A stretch of 64,000 nt of DNA from Lepidodermella squamata (lineage: Eukaryota; Gastrotricha): assembly GCA_047495785.1 (NCBI GenBank), contig JBLDXI010000009.1:4836001-4900000 (forward strand), in the 5' to 3' direction. Position numbers and translations under genes: made by a program. This document shows, piece after piece, positions 9,799-20,598 of the stretch (its first letter is position 1; each line of letters begins with the position of its first letter). The notes under the pieces are model-generated. The model had not been told where the DNA came from. It made no database searches and saw nothing but the letters and a program-made list of their open reading frames with translations.

Positions 9799-10776
9799 TC
9801 ATCAGGATTGCCAAGATGTTGGCTATTCGAACAATAAATAAGTTTTCTGTTAAGAACCGATTTTTGTGAAGATAAAGAAGTGAAAACGTTGCCTGGTCCT
9901 CAGAACTGTATTTTCTGATAATTGATCATCCAATCAAGTGACGTTCTATGGACTCACATTTTTAACCCATTTGCTTGCAACAAAGTTATCTTCAATTTCA
10001 CATATATGGGTTGATGTTTGATCAACTCGCCTTTGACTTTGAAAGAGTCAGGTATAGTTTCGCTCATTTGCTCATGGAATGTCTTCAGCGATGCAAAACA
10101 TTCTGACCCTAGCTTGTCAGTTTGAATTTGACAAGTGAATTCTTGTTTTCGCCTCTTTATTCATAACAGTTACATGAAAATTTATTATTTGGCACTTAGT
10201 CACCTTCAAACTGTCACTTTCAAACGTATAAACAAGTTTTCGGCCACGCTAAGATGGCTGAACTGGAATTTCGGCCATGATCCTGATGGTGTCAAAATTT
10301 AAACCTGCACAAAAATGATTATCGAATTATTTATATTCAATTGTAATCACGATGAAGTTATTTCGATGCATCTTCATGCTTCAATAGGTAATAACAGTCC
10401 CCAACTTGACAATTTGAAGCCTTGGGAATATTTGGCTTTGAAATATTAGTAAATACGATAATAACTCGAAATTGTTGTCACCTCGAAGTGAATTGTCCAT
10501 AATGTCTCATGAGCCGTGCTTCGGCAATTTTCTTAAATAAGGGCAAAAAGCAGCGTACAGGGCAAAACAAAGAATAAGTAGTACATCGATCTCAAACGAT
10601 GAAGATTTCATTTGAAAATGTTCATATCTGGGTTAATTTTGCTTATATTGACAGTTAATTATTGCTAGCTAATTGGGATGCTAATTGTTTGGGCAGTTTT
10701 CGCGGTTTGCTGTTAAATAAAAAAATGCAGGCATATTCTTGCAGTAGAAGCAATTTCCTTGTTTGCTATATAACCC
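9799..10776. other. Intergenic, no gene seen
   Basis: AT-rich. A TGCTTCGGC string near 10518 resembles the coding of CFG, but the surrounding frame stops within five codons and has no other family motif. Confidence 0.5.
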
Positions 10777-11088
10777 ATGGTCGGAATTCAGGCAATTTTC
10801 GGTCTAGCATTTGTGCTAACTTGTGCCTCGGCTTTCAGGAAAACGACCGAGTTCTCAAAAGCTGCCAACCATGTCATGTTTCGGTTGGACCTGCAAACTA
10901 AGGCCTGTTGCAAGAAATGCTTTACAGTAAACTCAAAGCTATTCCGTGATGTAAGCACCTTCTACAGCCAAATTTGGTTCTTCAGAAGTTTAGCCGAGAG
11001 CTCATCGAAGCAAGCTGTGAAATGTTTCAAGCTGCCTCTTCACGCGAGAATCCAGCTACTACGCCACGCATCGTGCAACTTAATTTAG
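10777..11088 (+). CDS. Secreted CFG-family protein, CCxxC subgroup (array member 11)
   Basis: 103 residues: signal peptide (MVGIQAIFGLAFVLTCASA), then ACCKKCFTVNSKLF, IWFFRSLAESS, then VKCFKLPLHARIQLLRHASC close to the end. The doubled Cys and the C-terminal half place it with members 8 and 9. The Gly of CFG is Thr. A TATA-like CTATATAA lies only about 10 bp before this ATG, unusually close, so the leader may be very short or the start further downstream. AATAAA is at 11154-11159. Confidence 0.8.
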   Translation: MVGIQAIFGLAFVLTCASAFRKTTEFSKAANHVMFRLDLQTKACCKKCFTVNSKLFRDVSTFYSQIWFFRSLAESSSKQAVKCFKLPLHARIQLLRHASCNLI

Positions 11089-11300
11089 CTCAGAGCTATC
11101 CCATGTGGTTTTCCTTGAATTTACACGTGGCCACGTCTCGATATTTTTTTGTAAATAAAAAATGCTAGATTGTAAGAAGCTTCCTCTCACAAACGTTATA
11201 TCATGTCACTTTTGCGATCAATGACTCAGGACGTGCGAGCGTGTCGGGTCCAATGCCATTACCCTTAATTAGATTCGCCTGAATTCAGGCATCTTACATC

Positions 11301-11308
11301 TATATAAT
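11301..11308 (+). promoter_or_regulatory. TATA box of array member 12
   Basis: TATATAAT lies about 45 bp before the ATG at 11349. Confidence 0.45.
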
Positions 11309-11348
11309 ACTGGACTATCGTCAAATTTCTGAAATTAGTTCTCACAAA

Positions 11349-11705
11349 ATGTTGAGGATCTCGGCCTTTGAATTTCTGATCATCATTTGCACTGCTGGGT
11401 CTTACTGCAGCACATGGGATTATGGACCAGTACTTCGAGGACCTTCAGCTCGCACTATCAAAATCGAATATCCTCAATTCGCTAGATGGCTTGATATCAG
11501 AACAAAGCAGGCATGTGTGAAATGCTTCAAAATCAAGGATGTTCCGACGCCGCAAGTTGCCCAGGCGTATTCTCAGCTCCTTTTCTTCAAAGGCCTTCGC
11601 GAGCAGAAGGTCAAAGCTTACGATTGCGTGCAAGCACATGTCTACGAAAGGATACGGATTCTTCAAAAAGAGGCGTGTATGGACATGCTGCGAAATGAGA
11701 AATAA
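11349..11705 (+). CDS. Secreted CFG-family protein (array member 12)
   Basis: 118 residues: signal peptide (MLRISAFEFLIIICTAGSYC), then about 35 residues, RTKQACVKCFKIKDVPTPQ, then YSQLLFFKGLREQKVKAYDC, then YERIRILQKEAC and a short charged tail. The Gly of CFG is Lys. It belongs with member 10 by the FFK and KAY-x-C signature. AATAAA is at 11766-11771. Function is unknown. Confidence 0.85.
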   Translation: MLRISAFEFLIIICTAGSYCSTWDYGPVLRGPSARTIKIEYPQFARWLDIRTKQACVKCFKIKDVPTPQVAQAYSQLLFFKGLREQKVKAYDCVQAHVYERIRILQKEACMDMLRNEK

Positions 11706-12416
11706 TCCTTTGGCACTGCAACTTGTTATTTCTTAGAAAGCTGGAATTATATAGTTTTCCGAAACAATAAAACTCTTGGCGGGTGTACCTACAGCGTTTT
11801 ATATATATTGATTATTCTAACCACTTCAAATAAATAATATGTTGATGGCATTTTCATTACGCCTAAGACGAGATAATATTTACTAAAACCCAATCACATA
11901 CACGACACTGACCTTTCCAGTAATTGCATTATTATATTGTCCACTTGCGATTTTGAGTGCATTCTGGTGATGGTCACTTCACCGGTTGAATCGGCACTTT
12001 TACGGAAATAACATTTCATGGTTTTATTCATGTTTTTCCTAGCTTGATTGAACGCGCCCTGTTTTTCAATTAGCAATCATCACGCATGACTCACTGCATT
12101 TTTTAAGAATTGCCGATTCTACTAATATCTCCATTTCTTTCGACAAGTATTCATTCTTCGCGATTTCTCGCTTGACTTTCTGTGCTACGCATTAGTTTCA
12201 AGTTGGAGCAGCATTCCACGCCAATTTTTCTCCTCCATACTAAAAACCTTTTTTGAGATTTCCCTTGAAATGAGGCTGCAGGGTGTAAAATTGGAGGCGA
12301 AACAGACCAAACGATATTTTGCTACGACATATTCCAGTCCCAATTCCCGATGAGATCGCCTTTGCTACCAAAATCCTACTGTTTTAAGTTTCAGCCATAT
12401 AGAATTATATAAAAAT

Positions 12417-12860
12417 ATGAATTTTCAGAAATTTTCAGTCTGGCTTTGCTACGCCATTGTGCTATGCTTGAGCGTTACATCAGCTTTCAGATCAACTATA
12501 GTTCATGGCTCGAAGAATCAAGGGCGATTTCGAAGCGGCCATATTTCGGGATTTCAGCTGTCTAAAATACCCCCGAATCAAGTTAACAATTTCAAGCATA
12601 GCAGCGAGGATCTTAAAATACCACCGCAATTCGTAGTCTGGCTACAGGAACAAACGAACCGAGCTTGTGCTCAGTGCTTTGGGCTGCAGGAGGTGCCATC
12701 GTCGACCTTAGCAGCAGTTTATCAGCAACTGCATTTTTTCAAAGCTCAAAACCTGCCTCAAGCCAAAGCTGTTGCTTGTTCAAAAATGGCGGCTGGAGCA
12801 AGGATAACATACCTGATCAAAGCTGGGTGCAACATACGTATAAACTTAACACCGCGTTAA
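12417..12860 (+). CDS. Secreted CFG-family protein with long N-terminal extension (array member 13)
   Basis: 147 residues: signal peptide (FSVWLCYAIVLCLSVTSAF), a Cys-free extension of about 50 residues rich in Ser, Asn and basic residues, then NRACAQCFGLQEVPSSTLA, YQQLHFFKAQNLPQAKAVAC and TYLIKAGC. It matches member 10 closely from residue 75 onward, so the extension is the main difference. TTTCAG ends about 20 bp before the ATG. AATAAA is at 12918-12923. Confidence 0.86.
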   Translation: MNFQKFSVWLCYAIVLCLSVTSAFRSTIVHGSKNQGRFRSGHISGFQLSKIPPNQVNNFKHSSEDLKIPPQFVVWLQEQTNRACAQCFGLQEVPSSTLAAVYQQLHFFKAQNLPQAKAVACSKMAAGARITYLIKAGCNIRINLTPR

Positions 12861-13741
12861 ATCCATGTTTAGAGTTAACTTTTTTGCGGCGAAGGTTTAA
12901 ATTTAGATCAATTAGTCAATAAATTTGAACGCGGTAAATGGCAGCGTATCAGTCAAATTCTTCATTGCTTGAAGAAACCCAAAACGACTACACTGAAATC
13001 AACTATGAGAGTAACTCAAAAACTCCGCCATTGCATTTGATTCAAAAAGAAAATCGATCCGACCTTAACTTCTATGCAAAATCGTCACTTTGAAGATGTT
13101 ATATTTATCCGGCATCTAACAGAATCTTCATTTGAGATAAATATCTGGTTTCAAATTTGAACATTTTCCTGAAATTAGCGAAACTCAATATTTCTGTTGA
13201 AGCTCACAAACATCGTGGATGCCTGGTCTCAATTAAAAACAGCTTCAACGCTCGAGGAAATCCACCGTCAACTTGTTTTCTGACCCATCAGAGTCCAAGT
13301 CTTTTTCATATATTAAATTTCCGAGTTTGAATGTTGCTCATAAATACATATAATTTCATATCGGTTGACCCAAAAGTAATGTACGTTGTAGTTCCTGATT
13401 ATTGGTTTGGGGTATTCAATCTTGAAACTTCACTGCTTTTGGGCTTTTTTAGGCTTATTCTTCTTGGATATTGGATATTCAATTTAGCTAGCTTCGAATT
13501 CCACGTGGATTGATGCTACCGCGTATGCTGGGAATTTCGCTAATCCCCAGCATTATTTAAATAATTTAGTACCTATTGAGTTCGAGTTATCGTCGATAAA
13601 AATAGTGAAGCATTATCTATCTTTACCCGCCCTTTTTGATTGTTTTCCCCCGTTGGCAGTAGCAACAGCGGCCGCATAGCGCGTAGGTGATACGTAACGC
13701 TAAAATAAATTCGTTTAAAATTAGACAACCCAGCAAGGAAA
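12861..13741. other. Intergenic, no gene seen
   Basis: AT-rich sequence. An open frame at 13331-13513 has no signal peptide or family motif. Confidence 0.5.
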
Positions 13742-14187
13742 ATGATTTTCAACAAGCTTCTGCTGGTTCAGGCGATTCTATTACTAGCAGCACTGGACTG
13801 CAGTTGCGTCGAGTCTTCTACTTTTATCTCAACTCCCTTAGGTTCCAAGCACCGGTGGCTATCTCGAGGTAACGTGACACAATCAGACCTGGTAGCAACT
13901 GAATCGCAATCTAACCAAACTGCTTCAATCTCAGAGAATCCGTTGCAAGAAGAGAAGAAATCAAAATGGCTCCAATGTTTATGAAATGGATTCGAGAGCG
14001 AACGCGAAAGGCGTGTGCAAAATGCTTCGGTGTGGACGAAGTACCGCCTGCGATATTTGCGGCCATCTATCAGCACCTGCATTTCTTTAAGACTCAGCAT
14101 TTGCCCCAGGCAAAGGCATACAGCTGTGCGAACCTTCCCGTCGTAGCCCGCATCGCGTATCTCAGCCAGGCTGATTGTAAAATCTAA
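13742..14187 (+). pseudogene. CFG-family gene with a single-base frameshift (array member 14)
   Basis: The first frame (13742 to about 13965) gives a signal peptide (MIFNKLLLVQAILLLAAL) and the SKHRW extension also found in member 16. It then stops at WLQCL after the KKSK motif. The second frame (from about 13966) carries the rest of the family fold: KACAKCFGVDEVPPAIFAA, FFKTQHLPQAKAYSC and the last Cys. Against member 16, the run of A before the internal ATG is one base shorter (four versus five), enough to cause the shift. AATAAA is at 14235-14240. It is either a recent pseudogene, a sequencing error in a homopolymer, or two separate frames; the two halves otherwise show no decay. Confidence 0.75.
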
Positions 14188-14450
14188 CTATACATTGTTC
14201 AACAAGTTAGTGTTTCAACTGGAATTGTATGGAAAATAAAAAGTTTCCCGCGGACCCTAGGATCAGATTATTTCCGAAAGGTCCACCATGGTTTTCAAGC
14301 TTAAGCCGTCCTAAAAGCTCAAGTTATTATAGGCGAAGCGATCAAAAGCACGTCAAGTTATTGCTGTGTCTATGGTTTATAGTTTATAGATAGATTGTGT
14401 GAACGAATGTCCCGCAACCTCTAAGCCATGGAGAAGTAACATGAAACCCG

Positions 14451-14499
14451 CGAACTTTTATTTTCTTTTCTCGAACCATTTTAACTTAAAGCGTCGGAA
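14451..14499 (+). repeat. MULE terminal inverted repeat, left
   Basis: It matches the reverse complement of 17182-17230 with about five mismatches. The inner end is CTTAAAGCGTCGGAA. Confidence 0.8.
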
Positions 14500-14640
14500 C
14501 CATCGGAATATTCAATTTTTATATTTTAAATAATAAGCATCGGAAAAGTCGCCTTTATATTTATTCTTATTTTCCGATGTGTTAAGACATTATGTTCGAT
14601 CAAATAAGTAACTTTCAAAGAGTCGCAAATTAAGACTTAA

Positions 14641-16997
14641 TTAAGAACGTCCCCGCCCCCGTCGGCGACCCGCGCCACGGCCGCGAGCAACCGCCGGAGC
14701 AACCAGCTCTTCTGGAAGCTCCACCCCGCGTCCACGACCGCGACCTCGGCTTCGTGTCATCGCTGCTGTAGCGGCAATCGGAGCATCTTCAACTGCCAGC
14801 AAATCAACTGATCCCTGTCCTCGTCCTGATCCACGGCCTCGGGGCCGCCCGCGACCTCTTCCTCGAACAACAGCGGGTAGTTGCTCCACTGTGGTGGCTT
14901 GTCCTCGACCACGTCCACGGCCGCGACCTCGTGCTCTAGAGCCTCGACCAATCGGTTCGGTTTCAGGAGGACCAGCAGGAAAAGTGGCTTCAGTAGCTGT
15001 TTCAGGAGCCATGCCAACCTGCTTAGCGAATTCCAGCGCACGACCGTGGCGAGGCGGCCTACCCCGAGGGTTACCGCGCAGCACCAGCGGAATCGACTGA
15101 AGATGTTTATCAATCGGTTTCGAATCCAGCTTGTGACCGAGAGCTACAACATGCTCGCACGGAATTTTCTTGGAACCTAAGCGGCACGTACAGCTGATAA
15201 GATTTGGCTCGGCAGTGATCAGTGAACAGAAGTCAATCGAACATTCAAATTGGGCCAAACTCGTCCACAAGGCTGTCGTTCGCGCTTCAGAAACAACACT
15301 GTTGACCTGCCAGCCAGGTTTCATAACGAGCCATGATGAGGGACCGACTTCTTCGAAGCACTGAGTGAAACGTAAAAACAGCTGGTAACCTTCTTTTTTA
15401 AGGCGGTCCGTTATCGCGGCTGACGTTGCGAACGGTTCTGAATTAACAACCCAACTCGAAATGACGTTGTCGGTTTTTGCCAAGAATGCGGTCAGGGCGT
15501 GAATCAATCGATGAGTCTGCTCGTTTTTGGTAACGTTGTTGAGGGATTCGTTGCCGTTATTAGTGCAGCAAAACTCTGAAGCCCCCTCGAACCAGTTAGC
15601 AAGAGGCCCGAAAATGTATATTGGCTCGAAATAAGCGACGAACTCAGCATAAACATCGGCGTGATCGCTGGCCGCCATCTCATCCTTGGCAAGCTGCCAC
15701 AACAGCAAAAACTAAAAATGAAAATTTTTTAATTTCGGAATATCTTAACACCGTCGGAATTACCTCAGGGCGTGACAATGCGAGCTGAACGAGCGTTAGT
15801 AGGTCGTGCACCTTGTACCACAATTTGATCCGACTCTCTGTAAACAAAGGTAAAATTGTCTTACGACCGTCGGAAAGAGGCAAATTACTTACGCCCAAAC
15901 CATTTCCGCGCGTTGAACTTCACATGAAAATAGCACATCAATCGTAGCACTGCTCCCTTGCCAAAGATTGTTTCGATTGCAGTAGTAATATAGCCCGCGC
16001 CATCTGCCATTACCGCCATCGGAAGATAAAGGGGCATAAACTTTCTCAAACTACGAAAAATGACCTCGTATGCTCTGCCGTTTTCGTTGCTCGCAACTCC
16101 GAGTAAAATGGGGTGAAACTTGCGGTTTTTGTCACTTGAGCCGCCAATAAAGACCTTGTGGCCACCCTGGATTACCTTGTGCGTGGCATCGATTTGGAAA
16201 CTTCTAGCGACGGCCAGAAGATTAAGGAGGAACGTGCAGCTAATGACAACTGCCCAGAACGGTTTCCTATCCTTGTTAGCCAGCGATTCCTCGACTTCGT
16301 AGTGGACGACATAAGGTTGTTTGTCATCGACAGGCTTCTGAGTTCGTGATTCGCACCAGGCACGAAGCTCGGCTGTTCCGAAAGAGCTTGAAAGCGCGTC
16401 AGGACCAACAGTTGCCATTCGATGTTTTCTCTTCAACTGTTGCTTCAAATTGGCGACTTGCCTCGTTGTCAGCTTTGGATTGTCTTTGATGAGCCGCTCC
16501 CTGATGTACTTGGGTGGATCATTGATATGATCCAGCACATATCGCCTCACCTCGGCTGTTAACACGCGTGTCGAATTGGTTGGATGCACATGAGCGCCGC
16601 CACACGAAAACACGGCTTGGTCAGGAGACCATTTGAGTACACCCCGATGGGGGCAATCCTTTGAGCCAGACTTCCGATGCTTACAGACGTAATAGCATGT
16701 TTGCTTGTTGAAACCGCTCTTCGTAGTGTCAATCCAGAGAATGCTGTAGTTCCGCTTGACAAAGTCCTTGGCTTCATGGAATGTAATGCCGAATGGCAAA
16801 GTTTCGAACAAATCAAACTCAAATTCATCTGTCGGCTTCGGGTCGGCAATAAAGTCATTTTCATCGTCAACCAGAGCAGGGTCATCTTCATCCCAGTCCT
16901 GATCTTGATTCTCGACCGACTGCCCATCGATAGCCTCGTCGGAGTCCTCAAATTCCTCTACACTTCCGTCAGATTCGTACAATTTCAAAAAATTCAT
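14641..16997 (-). CDS. MULE transposase with FLYWCH-like and SWIM zinc fingers
   Basis: Three exons on the minus strand (16997-15893, 15837-15764, 15711-14641; introns of 55 and 52 bp) give 749 residues with no break. An acidic N-terminus is followed by a Cys/His cluster of FLYWCH type (about residues 101-138, ending AHVHP). The MULE DDE domain has D270 (FQIDATHKV), D332 (MADGA), the FHVKFNARKWF motif, and a probable catalytic Glu near 448 in TNNGNESLNN. A SWIM zinc finger (CTC then PCEH, about 567-580) follows. The last 130 residues are Arg-Gly rich with repeated RGRG. The enzyme is expected to cut and join the element's ends. The SWIM and FLYWCH-like parts probably bind DNA. Confidence 0.9.
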
Positions 16998-17070
16998 GTT
17001 TCGAATGATGAAAAATGGGAGAATAAATTAATGTTTAATAAATCGTTCATTGCTGCTTCAATTTAGCGCG

Positions 17071-17196
17071 AATTCCGACGGTTTAAGGTAGTGTTACGAT
17101 ACATTAGTCGCGTGTTCCGATGAAATAAATCAAAACAAGTCATTCCGATGGTTTAATTTACTTTCCTTGCGATTTTTGTATTTCCGACGCTTTAAG
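17071..17196 (+). repeat. Subterminal motif cluster of the MULE
   Basis: Four related copies of TTCCGA(C/T)G followed in most by TTTAA start near 17073, 17115, 17143 and 17182. Matching copies occur near the other end (about 14485-14588, mostly inverted) and in both transposase introns. Arrays like this are typical candidates for transposase binding sites. Confidence 0.6.
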
Positions 17197-17230
17197 TCAA
17201 AATGGTACGCGAAAAGAAAATAAAGGTTCG
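17182..17230 (-). repeat. MULE terminal inverted repeat, right
   Basis: Reverse-complement partner of 14451-14499. It begins TTCCGACGCTTTAAG on the + strand. Confidence 0.8.
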
Positions 17231-17629
17231 ATGACATTAGCTGAGTCCGCCATGGACATGCGGAATTTTTACTGCTCAAATTGTGTTGCTGACACCCGTG
17301 ACAGAATAGATTAACATCTTAAATTTGTCACTTTTCAAGCTTCATTCCCTTTGAGTAGGAAGCATGGACAGGCATGCTATGCATATCATGAGCAATACCG
17401 TGACCTGATGCATAAATTTGAAGTCTATTCTGAGAGAAATTGATTGAGTAAATTGATCAAGACACAGCCCAACAAGTGCTATAAATTAGCTGCACAAACT
17501 TGTTTAATACTTTGAACATGCAGACATTCAGCATTTAAGTCGCTCCTTTTCGACTATTTAAGCGACCTAACCACAAGCGACACAGAGTTTACAGCAGCAT
17601 AAATACAAAATTTTCAGTCACATAAGACA

Positions 17630-17995
17630 ATGCTGGTGGCACTTGTTACGTTTTTATCGTTTTGCTTGGCTTTAACGGAAGCTGAGCCACAACCACATGT
17701 TACTCCCAATCCAATCCAGTCAAGCGAAATTTCTCGCTCAGAAATACGGAATGGTCTTTCGTTTTTAAACATTTTTGCGTCGATTTTCGACTCGTCAACT
17801 AAAGAAGCCTGCGCGAGATGTTTCGGCGTCGATTGGCCGGCTACGGAGTTGATTCTGAAACAGCAACGTCTCTTCACTGGGTCGAACGACAGGAAAATCA
17901 TGCGAGCGGCTAATTGTATACGGCTGAGTGTCCTGGAACGTATGGCTTTTCTCGTCAAGAAAGGATGCCAGATTCCTGCGGCGATGAAATATTGA
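17630..17995 (+). CDS. Secreted CFG-family protein, FDSSTKEAC type (array member 15)
   Basis: 121 residues: signal peptide (MLVALVTFLSFCLALTEA), a spacer with SEISRSE, then FDSSTKEACARCFGVDWPA, ILKQQRLFTGSNDRKIMRAA, NCIRLSVLERMAFLVKKGC and a short tail. It is nearly identical to member 17 from FASIFDSS to the terminal Cys, so the two are recent duplicates. TTTTCAG ends 13 bp before the ATG. AATAAA is at 18049-18054. Function is unknown. Confidence 0.88.
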   Translation: MLVALVTFLSFCLALTEAEPQPHVTPNPIQSSEISRSEIRNGLSFLNIFASIFDSSTKEACARCFGVDWPATELILKQQRLFTGSNDRKIMRAANCIRLSVLERMAFLVKKGCQIPAAMKY

Positions 17996-19023
17996 CCTAG
18001 TGTGGTAAAACTTGATTAACGGTTAAAACGTCAAATTCGTTACCGGTGAATAAAATCTAGCACTTGTGCGTGAAAGGCTTTTTTGCTTAATAATTCCAAT
18101 TTCTCATATTCTTGAGCTAGCGGTGACCTTATTTCCAAAATTTTAGCTCGCGAAGTCAATTTGAAGCTTACACTGGGAAGATTCTGTGCGATAATCAAGA
18201 TAATCAAGATCCGTCACTTCCTTGATGAACTTGATGCGATTTTGATGGGTTTTCAAGGATCTATGAATTTTCACAAGTAAGTCAGTTCGATCATCATTGA
18301 TTGCGCATTTCTACCTGTGGCATTCTGTGATTCGTGAATCAATGTTAAGAGTTTATAGACTTCCAGACCCTCTTTCAGCGTGCTTTCTCCGGATGAGCCA
18401 CTCAGGGTTCCAGCAATACAGCTGTACTGTTCGCAACATTATACCCGCTGAATATCTAAATCTCATTTTTTAGCATTGATTAAGTAAACTTTGATATGCA
18501 GGGCCGATGTTCTAAAAGATCACCGTTTATCTTTTATCATAGTAATACCTCTTTTTTAGTATTCTATCCCAATTATAACAAAATGGCAAGTTAAGATTCG
18601 ATATTGAACTCATTGAACTCATTGTTTTTTTTTTAATTATTAGGGCAACGTGTTTTATCAACGTACAGACAGCGTCGAGTCAATGGCACGACCCGCGTTA
18701 ATTAAATTCGGTTCCAACGATTTCAATAACGATACAACATCGATACCTGACGAGGTTCAAGCTAATTTTAATATCTATATCAAAGTCGAATAAATATGTT
18801 TCCCCCATATGTTTGCAGGCGTACATTGCGTGAATCATGGTAGAAAGCTCACCCCTCAACATTGCTTTAATAATTCATTGCAAATTTCACTGGTGCAAAT
18901 AGCCACACAATCTATCTCCACCTGCAGTGTTTTCTCCCCTCGAAGTAGTAACAGTAGGCGTAAGAGCACCTGGGAGGAGCATAACATTGAAAATCAGTTT
19001 ACAATTTGGATTTTCCAAGAAAA
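17996..19023. other. Intergenic, no gene seen
   Basis: AT-rich, with a poly-T tract near 18625. Open frames are short and unsupported. Confidence 0.5.
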
Positions 19024-19455
19024 ATGACATTTTTCAACATGTTCGTGATGGCGGTTAGTCTCTCAATCATTGGGCTGGCCTGCTGCAGCGCAGGACCTTC
19101 AGATGCTGGCTTAACTCCGTTAAGTTCGAAGCACAGGTGGCAGCCTAGAACCGAGATCTCAAAATCTAACCTGCTACCAAGCCAAACTACCCCGAAATCA
19201 GAAAAGTCTTTGCAAGCCGTAAAGAAGTCAAAAATGCATCCGATTTTCTTCAAGTGGATTCAGGAGCGAACGCAGAAAGCTTGTGCCATATGCTTCGGCG
19301 TGGAAGAGGTACCGCCTGCGATATTTGCAGCAATCTTCCAGCAACTTCATTTCTTCAAGGCTCATCATTTGCCGCAGGCTAGGGCTTACAGCTGCGCGAA
19401 TCTGCCTTTCGTTGCTCGAATGGCTTATCTCAACGAAGCCGGCTGCCGCATCTAA
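19024..19455 (+). CDS. Secreted CFG-family protein, SKHRW type (array member 16)
   Basis: 143 residues from the ATG at 19024; the open frame upstream begins without ATG. The signal peptide is MTFFNMFVMAVSLSIIGLAC. A spacer with LSSKHRW and KKSK precedes KACAICFGVEEVPPAIFAA, FQQLHFFKAHHLPQARAYSC and YLNEAGC at the end. It is the intact counterpart of frameshifted member 14. AATAAA is at 19505-19510. With member 17 it forms the second copy of a two-gene block. Confidence 0.87.
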   Translation: MTFFNMFVMAVSLSIIGLACCSAGPSDAGLTPLSSKHRWQPRTEISKSNLLPSQTTPKSEKSLQAVKKSKMHPIFFKWIQERTQKACAICFGVEEVPPAIFAAIFQQLHFFKAHHLPQARAYSCANLPFVARMAYLNEAGCRI

Positions 19456-20598
19456 CTATTACCCTTGTTAGAATTTAGATCGAATGTATGATTTTTCAAG
19501 TTTCAATAAAACACTGTAGACACCGTCAAAAAAGCGAGATTGAAAAGAATTTTCTCAAAATAGCGTCCTGAAGCTTACAGTTATGCGCTCATTTCAATCA
19601 AGGTGGTTGATACATCAATAATTACTGATCGGAATAATTATTTGTGGCGTCCTTAATGTAATCTTTCGATATAAAGGCTAAGATTTTTTGAACGGAATGG
19701 CTAAAATGTTGTCCGATATAAATTTCGGCAATAATCACGTTTCGGCGAGATGATACGTGTAATTTCGAGTCACATGGATCATCTAATTTGTCGATTTAAA
19801 ATTATTTCATGATTTGCAAAGATCGTGATGAATATGTGGTTAGCTAATTCAGATACCGAGAACATTTGTGAGTAATAAGTAATGAGAAGTAATAATCTGC
19901 TCCAGTGCGACTTTGGGGATCACCCTAGGTGAACCCAGTTAAACGGGCCAGACAAGAAAATTAGAATTTATCCCACTGTATCGTTAATTTTGAGAGGTTT
20001 TCGAGCGTGTTTTAGTAGAAAACCTGCAACACGTTCTTGCTTCGCTCGTTTTTAAGTTGAAACGAGTAGACATTTTGGCAAAAGCAACAAAATTTGTTTC
20101 TATCCCTGGCAGCTCCGGGATTCAAGATCGCTCATCGATTTCTTCAGATTTCATTCGCAAAAGGTTTGATTAAACCTCAATGAACTTGCTTCGATGTATA
20201 ACAATGAGCAGCTCGATAACGATAATATAAATGCGAGATACATCTTTTGAAATCACAGAGATTTCTTCTGATAAGAAAGAAGGTAAGACTGGAAGCTGGC
20301 TAACAAAAGGTTCACTGTACCTATATGCGTTCACTTTTCAAGGTTTCACTGGCTTCAATTAGAGTAGAAATGATTTCACTCCCTCGGACTTGGGGCAGAC
20401 ATCACTCGGTACTCTGTGACCTATAGGAACTTCAAGACTTGAGCATGAAAGTCAAATTTATTTCAGAGATAATTGATTGAGTTAATCAAGATGAGCCTGG
20501 GGACTAAAATTAGCTTCATTAATCGGATAAATACATGAAATACGTACGATGCACTTTCGAAGCCAGACTTGTATCTTTTCCTCACAGCGAAAAAAATT
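19456..20598. other. Intergenic, no gene seen
   Basis: AT-rich. No family motif or domain in any frame that I could support. Confidence 0.5.

Larger units (their letters stand above)
14451..17230 (-). mobile_element. MULE (Mutator-like) DNA transposon, apparently complete
   Basis: The element is bounded by near-matching inverted terminal repeats of about 49 bp (14451-14499 and 17182-17230) and encodes one intact transposase on the minus strand. Subterminal DNA on both sides carries several copies of a TTCCGA(C/T)GGTTTAA-like motif. I could not find a clear 9-10 bp target-site duplication just outside the repeats, so the exact ends are approximate. It sits inside the CFG array, between members 14 and 15. 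Intact coding and well-matched ends suggest fairly recent activity. Confidence 0.8.

Noticed and set aside
10505-10530. CFG-like fragment (TGCTTCGGC)
   Set aside because: The frame stops within five codons after it and no other family motif is nearby.
14641-15100. Separate Arg-Gly-rich gene at the MULE 3' end
   Set aside because: It is continuous in frame with the SWIM finger and catalytic Glu of the transposase.
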